Shown: positions 32,801 to 40,684 of the stretch, piece by piece
Layout: each line of letters starts with the position of its first letter
Position numbering within the stretch: the stretch's first letter is position 1
NCBI RefSeq assembly: GCF_000227135.1
Contig: NC_018262.1
Coordinates: forward strand, 243,572 to 307,571
Length of the DNA stretch: 64,000 nt
Direction: 5' to 3'
Origin: Leishmania donovani
Taxonomy: Eukaryota > Euglenozoa > Kinetoplastea > Trypanosomatida > Trypanosomatidae
Program-made: the position numbers and the translations under genes
The notes under the pieces: model-generated
The model's database searches: none
Told to the model about the DNA's origin: nothing
What the model saw: only the letters and a program-made list of their open reading frames with translations

Positions 32801-34338
32801 ACGCCATCGCCACGATTGAGCCTGCTGATGTGCTCGCCACCATCACGCATGCCTCTCCTGCTGCGTACGCGGTGGGGCAGGGACTGCTGTTCTTTGATCT
32901 AGCGTGCGGCGGTGGCATGCGCCTGGTGGACGGGGCGCGGTGCGTGTGGGAGGTGCGCGGGCTGGCGGAAGCCAACGACGCACCGCAGGTGTTGTACCCG
33001 GAGCGACCAAGCACATACGAGGAATTGCTACGCGCCCTGGTGAGTCCCCACTACAGTCCTCATCGTCTGCCCCGAGCGGCGCAGCTGATGTATGCGCGCG
33101 AGCAACGGCGAGAGACCGCAGCGTACGCGCGCCAGCGGGCCACTGGGTGGTGCCCGTCTCTTCTGCGGCGAATGCGCGAGATAGCCGAGCCGTTCATTCG
33201 GACTGCGCAGCTTCTCCGCACAGACGTGTTGGCGCCCATCGAGGCAGCCGCCGCTGCAGCCGAAGAACGAGCTTTGTGCGTTTGCAGCGCTGCTGAAACG
33301 GCCCCTTCCACCACCGTCAAAGGAGGCGCCACGGCGGCGGCGCGGGCTGGCTGTTCTTCAGCGAGCATTGCACCGCAGTGCATGTCGCGCGTCTTACCAA
33401 TTTGCTTTGGTCAGCTCGATAATGGCGAGGCCATCCGCTACTGGCACGTGAGCGAGGTGCTTCCCTCGCTCTCCGAGTCATGCGCATCGTCCACGCCGGC
33501 AGCAGCATCGGAGCCGCAGGTGATCCAGCGCCTGGTGCCAGGGATCTCCACGGGCAGTGTGTTAGGGTACATCAGCACTGCTCCGGGGCACATATACGGC
33601 GCTGACGCAATTGGCGTTCTTCTCTGCGGGCACCCGGCCGCAACCAGCGGCAATCGCGGTGTCCTCTGGCAGCGCTTGGCGACTGTCGCCCGACTCTCAC
33701 TGCTCTTCTGTGGAGTGTTGGCGCCGGCCATACCCCCGGCCATCAGGCGACCCTTGCCTGCATCCTTTGCTTCTGGTGCTCCCTCCCCCGCTCCTGAGAG
33801 CAGTAGCGCCTACACGGCGTCCCTACCCCCGTTGGCCGTGCTCCTCAGCCATGGCAGTCGCTGGCTCCCCCCCACCCTTCAGCCACCGCAGCAGTTTGGT
33901 GCCTATCAGAGGAAGCGGCCCGCTGCCGGCGCTGGAGCAGAAGTTGAGTACGCCGATGTGGCGTGGGTGCGCGATTCAACGGCTGCCCTTTCCAACGCGG
34001 CGGCCAACACAGCTTATGTCCAATATGTGGTGGACCAAGTAAACCCCTTCACGGCTTTGAGGACCTCGCGCGCGGCGCTGCAGAGAGAGGTGGCGCGAAG
34101 GGAACTGTACCGGCACGAGCAGCTCGCACAACTGAGTCATTACCACCGTGTGCTAAGCACTCAGTGGCCGATGGAAATGCCAGCCGCGGCGCGGGAAGAG
34201 CAGGTGCGGCTGGAAATGCGCTTTGAGGAACTGCAACGTGGTCTACAGTCCGCGGCGCCGCCACCAGCAACAGTGAGTTGCCTTTCCCTCCCATCCACGA
34301 TTGGTGGACCCGGCAGGAGCGAGCGCATAGTGGTGTAG
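26830..34338 (+). CDS. Very large protein, candidate PF6/SPAG17-like axonemal central-pair component
   Basis: A 2502-residue protein with no signal peptide or membrane segment. Low-complexity Ala/Ser-rich stretches separate folded blocks. Its C-terminal half (about residues 1450-2100) has recurring short strands in which an aromatic or acidic residue precedes a Gly and a hydrophobic strand: FYASGMQQLLFPSGAIMV near residue 1658, VVFPDGTTITTV near 1815, VFGDGTILQRRW near 1917. Such PSG/DG strand repeats and the overall size resemble PF6/SPAG17, a C1a projection protein of the flagellar central pair (about 2200-2300 residues). An FQERFGAHNVAWR segment near residue 1265 also looks conserved. The identification is from pattern only and could be wrong; 'conserved hypothetical' is the safe name. 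Coding status is secure: one uninterrupted frame of 7.5 kb. Confidence 0.75.
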   Translation: MESSISERHHVLACATTLHVTLLTSHYAEVSQRDDAAAASSNNAAAGHRREAPPSIKASSSSSSSTNTKVAGSEEVELYSCSTAVEQLDTVARVLCSILRQQSSASEGGAADAARRIQMAKAVRDNVVPWFEVAAAAAAVQGDEPHVHCLPTHSSESPGDSYLSLAPALSITTPSLHAAGAKEGGSQRPAGGNGRRNTPQQQRPSSVRLSTSRSSMHSSSMLSGMQRHMSEMEREQRQLYLAKELPPCELVMIPGETPASAPSYVIFVYRLAHEEGVLAELSALSAEERSSSAEKMDVPAADSFEPSGREKRDTCGFQAAAIVTRAFWSTIRPILRDHLHATNSSVVPAHVPVVWAMADPRMVSGFLPYTSDGTDHVFSPYACPVPVSPSSIHIPDEAAAVERWVRLVPRTAFYLYDPSASSAAAQDTLGVLQAHLAKWTYSQASSPRGPRPFSSGNTKKSMPPQRGGASPQTGAATKATRASGPAPSGSRGSKSRSGRGAAGVNASALAPSASHQTALQSRQLSMGIDLQGTPAEFPYCTTNPRSLAYYLYSRGVASASPPQVAALAAPSPSPAGLEGELTLYLSKMAAFQQAVMTASDADMAGSATEGSFERMWCAHAPLLRWVHAYLSDSAAALAASSSAVEQVSSGADGDPRTGHQRSSVAFEKVVHLSLSRLLPDDSRWPLPLWKVAALPIAPVPPLTLHCRGPDDAATSASVATDSIVQWAAAVLSVVVDYGKTAGGTEGNSKAPLMPLLSRLVRLIDAYNGWSLNNNLTPARGASNDGRNGTRGVAAEKAAGDHSVDASATVQRSIPSACCTGGVFNIMSAVCAWMATVSESLLLQKPSCELTALCATAESPVSRSAGGHLVSDAATAMSIPPSGLFRRYARPFQKLSVPSSGGAKALMNAGTLAATVPRLPTTTETRTSDAAAAAAQEGKRCAVTASARVHHHNADVVLPPYPQEVSWMIRHVVAKNAGHFEVNVARGTDTVTPTAARTGFPPSMLDLATGGSSSLATRQSTMATMTITTPSTGLLLQQQRRRLRWQTSGVAAKLQPYSQGVHLIKEMARNLLGRRPLAEAAVALQEALESTLAAPQCEVAAGEGRGGNVSAPSHQSRKKHRGGSADVSTAGTEQVSALGLLQRYLVSVDPMQAHLATKSKPVALQRPALLTELHQSKESSENEMLATRAAAENLMPRIYEHMLQQAFLYQLLRETKLQSTRHSASLPSHGHTSAADREEVVCADDDWSVTQQLPVQAIAASIVDFQERFGAHNVAWRSCAFHYRSLQSPTATAAGSAGRGIDAVASTEEDKDGEVHRTSAYAHNALNVHPTRRVTHMWVAGVVVPDVQMAEYIKKGRGPHSDAKAWQSSRPSLGQRRSRRWVDMVPRAGTVTSVEVYALWQSLLQQQQGSDVTMQLRAGPAELTMRAMHDLISQYVQRHAEVSTSLVGVSGVPSAPSESAMATESSPMRFDIHETLYPFGDAVLEVWVSEAQRLCRYIKATEVSATLHATPSSTGVGNVHLTVHWDDGLLFTCTRGSGRQDCSSMVPPIDLTLTTCNAVFQWRDGESRIRLRYYPNTSSCTTAAAAVSLKELSGQQTATLPQGGVIETCAVLLEERVTLYCVHHCPTEITAATSVELEASSEKETSCEVDERTGVVQRFYASGMQQLLFPSGAIMVRRPLKPVVATSAAPKSTSPYCDTLVTLDGRCFVCNGSSTGGASANAPAAGSKTVHPSAFQRVQVRIARANSKGMKSSTGAHDAQAPPFIHTEITYDAVHHCHIRSRQDGLTVTEYESLASYSETDAKKNGGRAGAMLARVVVFPDGTTITTVAPREARRRALVRRPDGTSVSASLSSPTLCALLEELQAVEDSLFGAAADAAELSVRWCVEASTMPRVYLAPAPVGSSEEARECKALFVAVFGDGTILQRRWAAAPTLPAAFSTVGTEANADEDDGLEGEEGGEGGANSTPAYRGGTFETVLARPSTSAVRVLHQHAIATIEPADVLATITHASPAAYAVGQGLLFFDLACGGGMRLVDGARCVWEVRGLAEANDAPQVLYPERPSTYEELLRALVSPHYSPHRLPRAAQLMYAREQRRETAAYARQRATGWCPSLLRRMREIAEPFIRTAQLLRTDVLAPIEAAAAAAEERALCVCSAAETAPSTTVKGGATAAARAGCSSASIAPQCMSRVLPICFGQLDNGEAIRYWHVSEVLPSLSESCASSTPAAASEPQVIQRLVPGISTGSVLGYISTAPGHIYGADAIGVLLCGHPAATSGNRGVLWQRLATVARLSLLFCGVLAPAIPPAIRRPLPASFASGAPSPAPESSSAYTASLPPLAVLLSHGSRWLPPTLQPPQQFGAYQRKRPAAGAGAEVEYADVAWVRDSTAALSNAAANTAYVQYVVDQVNPFTALRTSRAALQREVARRELYRHEQLAQLSHYHRVLSTQWPMEMPAAAREEQVRLEMRFEELQRGLQSAAPPPATVSCLSLPSTIGGPGRSERIVV

Positions 34339-35195
34339 AACGGTTAGCCGCAGACGTCTGTGCGACTAGCAACTAGCTCTTTCCTTTTTTTTTCTCTACG
34401 GATGTAAATGAAGCTCATGCGTGTATGCCTGTCTGAGCGCACGCTGTCGTTCTTCTGGATAAGTTTCCAGTCCCGACGCCGCGACGTCTTTGCTTGCGCG
34501 CTGGCACGTCTCTGCTCCACCGGAAAAGGAGTAGGTAAGCGTCGTGTGCTCATCCTCTGTACCCGGCTCTCGCTCATCCACTCGTTTCTTCTCGTCCCGC
34601 TCGGCAGCTGGTCGAGTCGTTTGTGGGCGTCGCTGATGTACGTTACAGCAAAGCAGAGGGAAAGGACAGCGCGCTTTTTCATGTGTGCGCATGACAGCCC
34701 ACATGTGAGGAACCCCCACTCCACCCCACCCACACTCAACAAAAAACGTGGCGTTTCTTCCCGTCCCCTTTCCCCCTCTTGTAGGAGCGAGTAGGGGATG
34801 AAGATGGGCTATAAGCTTGTGTGTGTGTGTGTGTGTGTTTGAGAGTGTGGCTCTGCGAAAGCGGGCGCGTGGAGAGGTGACAAACCTCGTGCGTATGGGA
34901 ATTGGTGTGGCGGAGTAAAGCGGACAGGCAGCCGTTTGCAGCGCGCGCGCCTCTAGGGACGCGTCACCCTTTTTGTACCAGGCGGCACTCACCCCCCCCC
35001 TCCCCTACCACCTTTCTCCTCCACCGGCAAGTCCTTTTATGTATTCTTGTCTTCAGTCCTTTCAGCACCACAAGCTGTACCCTCGCCGGTGGCGATGCAG
35101 GAGCGGACGCCGGCAAGCAGCTCTGCTCCATCCTTCCCTCGCACACACGGCCGCTTTCTCCTTCTTTGTCATACGCAACGGCAGCCCAGCACGCA
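34339..35195. other. Spacer before the single-pass membrane protein gene
   Basis: 857 bases. The reading frame of the next gene is open back to a TTG at 34902 but has no ATG until 35196, so that stretch is read as leader. It holds a GT repeat at 34819-34838 and CT-rich tracts before AG at 35183-35184 and 35188-35189, which would leave a very short 5' UTR. Confidence 0.75.
34819..34838. repeat. GT dinucleotide repeat (10 units)
   Basis: Perfect GT alternation of 20 bases about 380 bases upstream of the next start codon. Confidence 0.9.
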
Positions 35196-36335
35196 ATGCT
35201 ACCGTACGGCACTCTGTGGAAGCTGGACGAGATGCTGCACGCGGCTGCGCCGCCGCCGCGTCGCACGGCCGCGATGCGTCGCCGTCAGGCGCTCTTCTAC
35301 TTCTTCTGGGGAATTTCTCTTGTGTCGGTTTTCCTGGTTCCCTTTCATTACGCCTCGCTGCGACGCCTGCGTATCGACAGCGAGCGCGAGCTGCTCGGAC
35401 TGGTGGCACCGACGGTGGATCTCACACAGCTCCACATGCGCCAGGACCAGGCGTTGCAGCGCCTTAGGGCGTGGAGTACAGCGCGCTGGGTCGACAAGCA
35501 CCCCGACAGGTGCGAGGACGACAACGTCGGTGACGCTGACGTCACGGCCGACTTCGCGCTGGCGTTCTACCTGCATCCGTTGTCACGCACGCGCCTCGAC
35601 GGCGTCTTTGCGCACCCATACGTCCGAGCGGTTGCGGGGGGTGGCGTTGGAGTGCTGTGGCCACGCCTCGGCGACGCGGCAGAGGCACGCGACGCGCTGC
35701 AGCACGTGCCGCGTGCTCGCACACTGAGTGAGGTGGCGGTGGATGCTGCGAAAGACCCATCGAATCCGGCAAAATGTTTGATTGCCCTACGGCGCGATCG
35801 CCTGCAGGCAGGTGCCGAGGGCATCAACTACGAAGAAGAAAAAGATGACCTTATCAAAGCGCTGCAGGAGACGCTTTCTCAAGAGGCGGGGCTTTACCGC
35901 ATCAACGTTGGCGGGCCTTCGGATGCTGCCAAGGTGGCAGTCGATGCCGTTGATGGGCAAGCAGCGACGGATAACGTACTGGCGGCGCTTCTCTTGTGGT
36001 TGGCGGGCAGACACAAGTGCAGCCATGCGCAGGAGGAAGCAATCAGCCGCGCCTTGGCTGCGTGTCAGGCGCCGCTCTCTCGCTCCCTGCGCATGAGTTT
36101 CGACTGGAGTGCTGCACCTGGCGCCGCGCGTGCCATGACACCCATCGTGGCCACCGTGCAAGAAGAGGAAGCGGCACCGCAGTATCTGTGCCTGTGTAGC
36201 AAGCACGGCGTGCAGCCCCCAGCCGCCTTGGTGGAACCAAGCAGCGGCACGGCGACATCGCTGTTCCTCGTGGATCCTGCTCGACTCGAGGCGAGCACGC
36301 AAACATGCGCCGACGCCTGTCTGCGTAGCGGGTAG
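35196..36335 (+). CDS. Single-pass membrane protein of unknown function, 379 residues
   Basis: A short N-terminal arm rich in Arg (residues 20-30) is followed by one strong hydrophobic helix (residues about 32-53, ALFYFFWGISLVSVFLVPF). A soluble domain of about 320 residues comes next, ending in a Cys-containing tail. The positive arm before the helix suggests a type II orientation, with the domain in the ER lumen or outside. There is no signal-peptidase-type sequence and no second membrane helix. An N-terminal helix plus large luminal domain is also how PIG-S-like subunits of the GPI transamidase begin, and trypanosomatids have replacement subunits (TTA1/TTA2). I cannot show that this is one of them. 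The start is the only in-frame ATG upstream of the hydrophobic helix, just after AG 35188-35189. Confidence 0.75.
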   Translation: MLPYGTLWKLDEMLHAAAPPPRRTAAMRRRQALFYFFWGISLVSVFLVPFHYASLRRLRIDSERELLGLVAPTVDLTQLHMRQDQALQRLRAWSTARWVDKHPDRCEDDNVGDADVTADFALAFYLHPLSRTRLDGVFAHPYVRAVAGGGVGVLWPRLGDAAEARDALQHVPRARTLSEVAVDAAKDPSNPAKCLIALRRDRLQAGAEGINYEEEKDDLIKALQETLSQEAGLYRINVGGPSDAAKVAVDAVDGQAATDNVLAALLLWLAGRHKCSHAQEEAISRALAACQAPLSRSLRMSFDWSAAPGAARAMTPIVATVQEEEAAPQYLCLCSKHGVQPPAALVEPSSGTATSLFLVDPARLEASTQTCADACLRSG

Positions 36336-36591
36336 CTTGTATGGGAAGGAGAGGGAGTGATCGCCTTGCCTCGCAGCCCCTCCCCCCACACACGCACTCA
36401 TTCCCCAGAAGACTCGACACCTGTGTAGTCACCAACGTGAGGCGCCGCATTTCCGTCATCTTTGGTCTCCCCCTCCCCCTCCCCATGCACACACTGCGTG
36501 TGTAGGAGGTCGCGGAGATGAGGACCCCTGCTTTGCAAGCCCCCCCCCCCTCGCGTTGGTACGGACCGTCTGGAGACGGAGGAAACCGGCA

Positions 36592-36608
36592 GGGGGGAGG
36601 GGGGGGGG
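36592..36608. repeat. G-rich run opposite an upstream C run
   Basis: Sixteen of 17 bases are G, interrupted by a single A. Together with the C11 run at 36540-36550 it could form a stem of ten or more G-C pairs closing a loop of about 45 bases. Confidence 0.6.
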
Positions 36609-36881
36609 CATAAACGACGGCGGCATAAACGTGCATTGTGTAGCGCAGTAAGGAGAAATGCCCATTCGCACTTTTCGTTGCTCTTCGCCCTTCACGAATC
36701 ACGTGAGAGGGTGGCTTGGAGGTGCAACCATCAGCGAGTGGCGCAGCAAGCCTTGGCGCACACAGAAGCATACGCATACACATGCACACAGACGCGCGTC
36801 CACACCTGTTGTCGTCCATAATCACCACTCCCCCTCCTTCTCATCCCCCTCCCTCCCTTTCTCCTCCCCCCATCCACCCAC

Positions 36882-36883
36882 AG
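36882..36883 (+). promoter_or_regulatory. Predicted trans-splice acceptor for the Nup-like gene
   Basis: CAG after a C/T-rich tract of about 50 bases, leaving an 84-base 5' UTR with no ATG before 36967. A second T-rich tract (36934-36957) lies nearer the start, but its first AG is beyond the ATG, which makes it a poorer candidate. Confidence 0.5.
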
Positions 36884-36966
36884 CACGACGCACAATAGAG
36901 AGACGGCCTTGTTGTTTTGCACGCCCGCGGACTGTCCTTCCCTTTTGTTTTTCTGCCTAACGTGCT

Positions 36967-38760
36967 ATGTGGAAGCAGACAGTCGGCGACTGGCAGGAAC
37001 GGCGGCAGCGGCGTCGCGGGGGACCAATCCCTGAATCTCCTCAAGTGAACGTGCCTGACTCCGCTGATGCCACGGAGAGCATCCTACGAGGCTTTCTGCC
37101 GCGCGAGTTCCGCGATCATGTGCCGCAGTCCGCGTACCCGGCATCCGATGGACCTGAGACTCGCCCGCAGCCGTCACAGTACACACGACTGGAGCAGCAG
37201 ACGCTGGGCTGCTTCATTGCCTCGACGTGGGTTGTGGTGAGTGGGGTGTCGGCTGATGACGTCCTTGATGTGCGCGACTACTTCGACGCCTACGTTGGTC
37301 GTACTGTGGCGCACTACCTGCCCCTCACCACATCTGCGCGGTCGGAGGTGTACATTCAGTTTGCGTCCCCGCTGCAAGCGGCGCAGGCGGTGCGCACCTC
37401 CTCGTACAGCTTCAACGTGGAGAAGGGGACGGCCGCAGAGAGTCTGCGCTCTTTCCCAGCCGCAGGCGGCATGCCAGAGAAGCCGCCGCGCAGTCTTGAG
37501 CTGGCTGTTGGTTGGTGCAGAGATCAGGTATTTCTTGAATGGCGCGAGCGTCTGCGACGTCAGCTGTTAGAGGCGCGGCCACAGAGCCAGGGTGGTGCGA
37601 CGTTGGAGCCAGTGTCGTCGGTGGGGAAGGCACTGCACACGAGCGAGCTACCGAGCTCACGCTCGTCTGCGCCGCCGTCGCTCGAGTCTTCCGCCCGTGG
37701 TTCTGATGCAGCCGCGGCGACCGGTGGCGACGATGAAGACGCAGCCGCGCATCCGCTGCTGCCCCGTCATCGCGGGCGGCCATCAGGAACGCAATCTGTC
37801 AGTCATCGCTCTGCGACAACAGAGACGTCGCAGTCTCGCTTTTCGGAGTCCGTCTCTGCGCGGACGGGCGCCGCTGCGCCGGGTAACTCAGCAGCGGCGG
37901 TGCATCCGCTGGTGTCGGGCTCGAAGGACTACCGCCATTACAACGAGGCGTACCGCTGCGACAGCGGCTTCTTTTCCGATGGTCTCCACAGCAGCTTCAA
38001 CGGCGCTGGCAAGCAGCACACAACGCTGCTCAGTCTTTTCTTTCACCCGTGCTCATCCTCGCCCAGCGCGCGGTGGACGCGTTTTCTCTACTACCCTCTC
38101 CGATTCGTGGTTCTCCTGTCATGGACCTTGTGGAATATGCTGGCACAGCTCCTACCATCTCGATCGGCCGTTGTCTTGAAGGAGAGACCGGCAAGTCGGC
38201 GCCAGCCCGAGGCCGCGCCTGGTGGGGTCACCCCTGCCGCGGCCACGCAACCGCTGTCACCACCAAGGGTAATACCCCAGACGTCACGGTGGAGGCTGCG
38301 TCGATCGCTGCGTGCCTCTGACGTGGTACCGGCCTCCGCGTCGCCGTTTGAGTACATGTCGTTTCTCTTGTACAAGTACATCCCGTTTGCACCAGAGCCA
38401 GAGGACGTTGACGTGGCACTGTGGAGTTGGCTCGTCCTGCACAATCCGTACCCGCAGCAGAGTCTTCGACTGCTGAAGCAGAGTCTACTGGTGCGGCAGC
38501 GGGTCGTGAGCGCCATGACAGGACGTCTTCAAGCCGATGGTGGCCTCGACGTCGCCGCTGCGGACGTGTCGCAGTGGACAAGCTTCGAGAAGGTAGGCGT
38601 CATGGGTGGGGAGCGGCTCACCGGGTGGGAAGCGCAGCAGCCGGTGAAGTGTCGTCAGGAGCTACCGGTGCTGCTGGCGTGGAGGCCTGCATGGTGGTTC
38701 GCGCGCTACTCCTCCCTCTCTCTTTTTATGCTCGTGGCGCTAGTCTACTGGTACGCCTAG
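36967..38760 (+). CDS. Probable membrane-anchored nucleoporin with Nup35/Nup53-type RRM (Nup65-like)
   Basis: A 597-residue protein of about 65 kDa. Residues about 75-150 form an RRM-like fold beginning TWVVVSGVSADDV and continuing with an EVYIQFASPLQAAQAV strand-helix. This matches the MPPN-type RRM of Nup35/Nup53 (strand-W-V-x-V-x-G-F, then a second strand followed by A-x-x-A). The middle is disordered and Ser-rich. A hydrophobic, aromatic stretch lies near residues 372-400 (FLYYPLRFVVLLSWTLW). The last about 20 residues form a hydrophobic tail anchor ending in WYA. An RRM plus C-terminal membrane helix and this mass agree with what I recall of the trypanosome nucleoporin TbNup65, which would anchor the pore scaffold to the nuclear envelope. 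The family link is by motif and layout only. Confidence 0.7.
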   Translation: MWKQTVGDWQERRQRRRGGPIPESPQVNVPDSADATESILRGFLPREFRDHVPQSAYPASDGPETRPQPSQYTRLEQQTLGCFIASTWVVVSGVSADDVLDVRDYFDAYVGRTVAHYLPLTTSARSEVYIQFASPLQAAQAVRTSSYSFNVEKGTAAESLRSFPAAGGMPEKPPRSLELAVGWCRDQVFLEWRERLRRQLLEARPQSQGGATLEPVSSVGKALHTSELPSSRSSAPPSLESSARGSDAAAATGGDDEDAAAHPLLPRHRGRPSGTQSVSHRSATTETSQSRFSESVSARTGAAAPGNSAAAVHPLVSGSKDYRHYNEAYRCDSGFFSDGLHSSFNGAGKQHTTLLSLFFHPCSSSPSARWTRFLYYPLRFVVLLSWTLWNMLAQLLPSRSAVVLKERPASRRQPEAAPGGVTPAAATQPLSPPRVIPQTSRWRLRRSLRASDVVPASASPFEYMSFLLYKYIPFAPEPEDVDVALWSWLVLHNPYPQQSLRLLKQSLLVRQRVVSAMTGRLQADGGLDVAAADVSQWTSFEKVGVMGGERLTGWEAQQPVKCRQELPVLLAWRPAWWFARYSSLSLFMLVALVYWYA

Positions 38761-39475
38761 GTGACTCAGCAACGTTTGTGACGGGGCGGAGCAGTGCTCG
38801 GCGCCTGCCCAGTTGTCCGTGTGCGTCTGGGTTTTTTTTTGATGGTGGTCGTGATGATGATACGGGATTCGTGGTATCGGGAATCGCATCGAAACCAATG
38901 CGATACGCGGCGGCACCTGCCCGAAAGCCGCGTGCAGAGACATCTTCTACTTCGATAACTGGGTGTGGGCGTGCTGCACCGAAATCACGCGACACGCATA
39001 CCCTCTTCCGGCCTTGCCATCTGACGCGACTTTGTCTCATTGCCCCACCCCACCCCCACCCGTCCACGCTCTCTGGTGTCTGGTATTTCATGCATAGCAA
39101 GGTGGGGGTGAGGTGGCACAGCATGAGGTGGAAGCTGAGAGCGTTGCTAGTGATTTGTGCCCCGTGCATATCCCGCCCTGCTCATCGCGCAGACACTCGC
39201 CAACGGCTGTCGGAAGCGAGCATAAAGTTCGTCGTCGCACTTGAGCATTCCTTTGCTGCCGTACCCACATCTTGCAATGCAACCGGCAACTGACGCCATC
39301 TCGCCCCTCCTCCCCCCTCCCCCACCCTACTTTTCGCTCTCTCATTCTCCTTTGTTGCCATCCTCCTCACATGGCCGCGCGCATGCGAATCCGATCTATT
39401 GACCTCCCCGGCCCTTACCTTGTCGCCTTGATGTCCTACGCCTCTTGCTCTTCACATATGCCTCTTACTTGACGG

Positions 39476-39490
39476 CACACACACACACAC
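39476..39490. repeat. CA dinucleotide repeat
   Basis: Fifteen bases of perfect CA alternation in the spacer, followed by alternating TA/TG-rich sequence. Confidence 0.8.
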
Positions 39491-40631
39491 ATGTACGCGC
39501 ATTATATACGTGTATATACGTACACCCACATACGCACGAGATGTCTTCCGCGTCAGCCATCGTTTGAGTCAGGTTGTCTGTCTGTGTGTCTGTGTCATCA
39601 GTACGTGTAACGAAGGCACCCCCGACCCACAAGCAGGACGAAAGAGAACGCGATCAACACTCTCAGTGCACTCTACCTTCCTTGAAAAAGAGCTGTCCCT
39701 TCCGTGCTCTCTTGCCTATTCTTTGTGTCTGTTTTTCGGATTGCGTGCCTGTGCATATTGACTCCTCTGTCTCCGTCACTCTGCACAGTCTACATCGACC
39801 TTTTTCTTGTGTGTGTTTCTTGTCCTTCCTCTAGTGCGCTGTCTCCAGCGTCTCCTCCCTTGATTCAGGCTTGTCATAATAGCATCTCCAACCCCCCCCC
39901 ACACACACACTACCGCTCAAACACGCACACCGGCCTTTGAGGTTGTCAACCTCAACAGAAAACGTACCTCTACATTTTTCTATTGTTTCTTCCTGTCTAG
40001 CTCGCCGACTCCTCGTCTTCCTCCACACCCATCAGCGTCTCTCGGCTCCTCCTCTCTCATCTGGGCACGGAGAACACCTCCCTTCGCCACCAGGCATACT
40101 TCGTTGAAAAGAAGTATGAAGCACGCGTAGACAAGTGCAATCGTGCAACCCGTGGACACCATAACGCTAACCCCTCCCCCTCCAACAACGAAAAAAAGAA
40201 AACAGAATTGTCTCTTACCCTATTTTTTATCGTTGTTTTGGGTTACTTTGTTATTTTCTATTCTTTCCTTCTCTTATCTCTCTGCCTCTCTCGACATCCC
40301 ATCGTCGTCCCTCGGTGTTTTTCTGTCGCTCCCTCTCCCTCCGTTTCTTCCTTTTTCTTTGTGGGGAGGTAAGAGAGTGTCATGCGAGCGGGTGTGACTT
40401 TTGTATGTTAGCATCACTGGTTTCCCCTGTCCCCTTTTCCCCACGCTTTCCTTGCGCGCTCTCCTTTTTGGACTTCGCCGTTTTGCGCACGTGACACTGA
40501 CAGCATCATTGACGCTCGCAGGTGAAGCCGGTGGTGCGAAGCAAAGAAAAACCCGCTGAAAAGGTCGCGAGCAGCACGCACTCCCCTCCCCCTCCTCCTC
40601 TCTCCCCTCCACCTTTTCCGGTCGCCATTGC

Positions 40632-40633
40632 AG
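40632..40633 (+). promoter_or_regulatory. Predicted trans-splice acceptor for the phosphoesterase-invertase gene
   Basis: TGCAG at the end of a dense CT tract (about 40579-40620), 51 bases upstream of ATG 40685. The upstream extension of the frame starts at a TTG (40628) before this site and would be spliced off. Confidence 0.65.
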
Positions 40634-40684
40634 TACTTTCCACCGAACGGTAAGAGCTGCTGCACTCGTCCCCTTGGGCTCGGT

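Larger units (their letters stand above)
36336..36966. other. Spacer between the membrane protein and Nup-like genes
   Basis: 631 bases, no gene. It has a C11 run (36540-36550) and a G-rich run (36592-36608) that could pair, and a direct repeat of GGCATAAACG (near 36608 and 36623). A CT-rich tract (about 36828-36880) ends in CAG at 36881-36883, the likely acceptor for the next gene. Confidence 0.75.
38761..40684. other. Spacer between Nup-like and phosphoesterase-invertase genes
   Basis: About 1.9 kb, no gene supported. The first 540 bases are of mixed composition and contain a perfect 7-base inverted repeat (ATCGCAT at 38883-38889, ATGCGAT at 38898-38904). The remainder is pyrimidine-rich, with a CA repeat at 39476-39490 and long T/C tracts from about 40200. 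Confidence 0.72.

Noticed and set aside
33561..33566. TTAGGG hexamer, considered as telomeric trace
   Set aside because: A single occurrence inside a coding frame, not in tandem.
34902..35195. 98-codon upstream extension of the membrane protein frame
   Set aside because: It opens with TTG and contains no ATG. It covers CT tracts and predicted splice acceptors, so it is leader.
40628..40684. 19-codon upstream extension of the phosphoesterase-invertase frame
   Set aside because: It begins at TTG before the predicted splice acceptor, and its removal places the signal peptide at the N-terminus.
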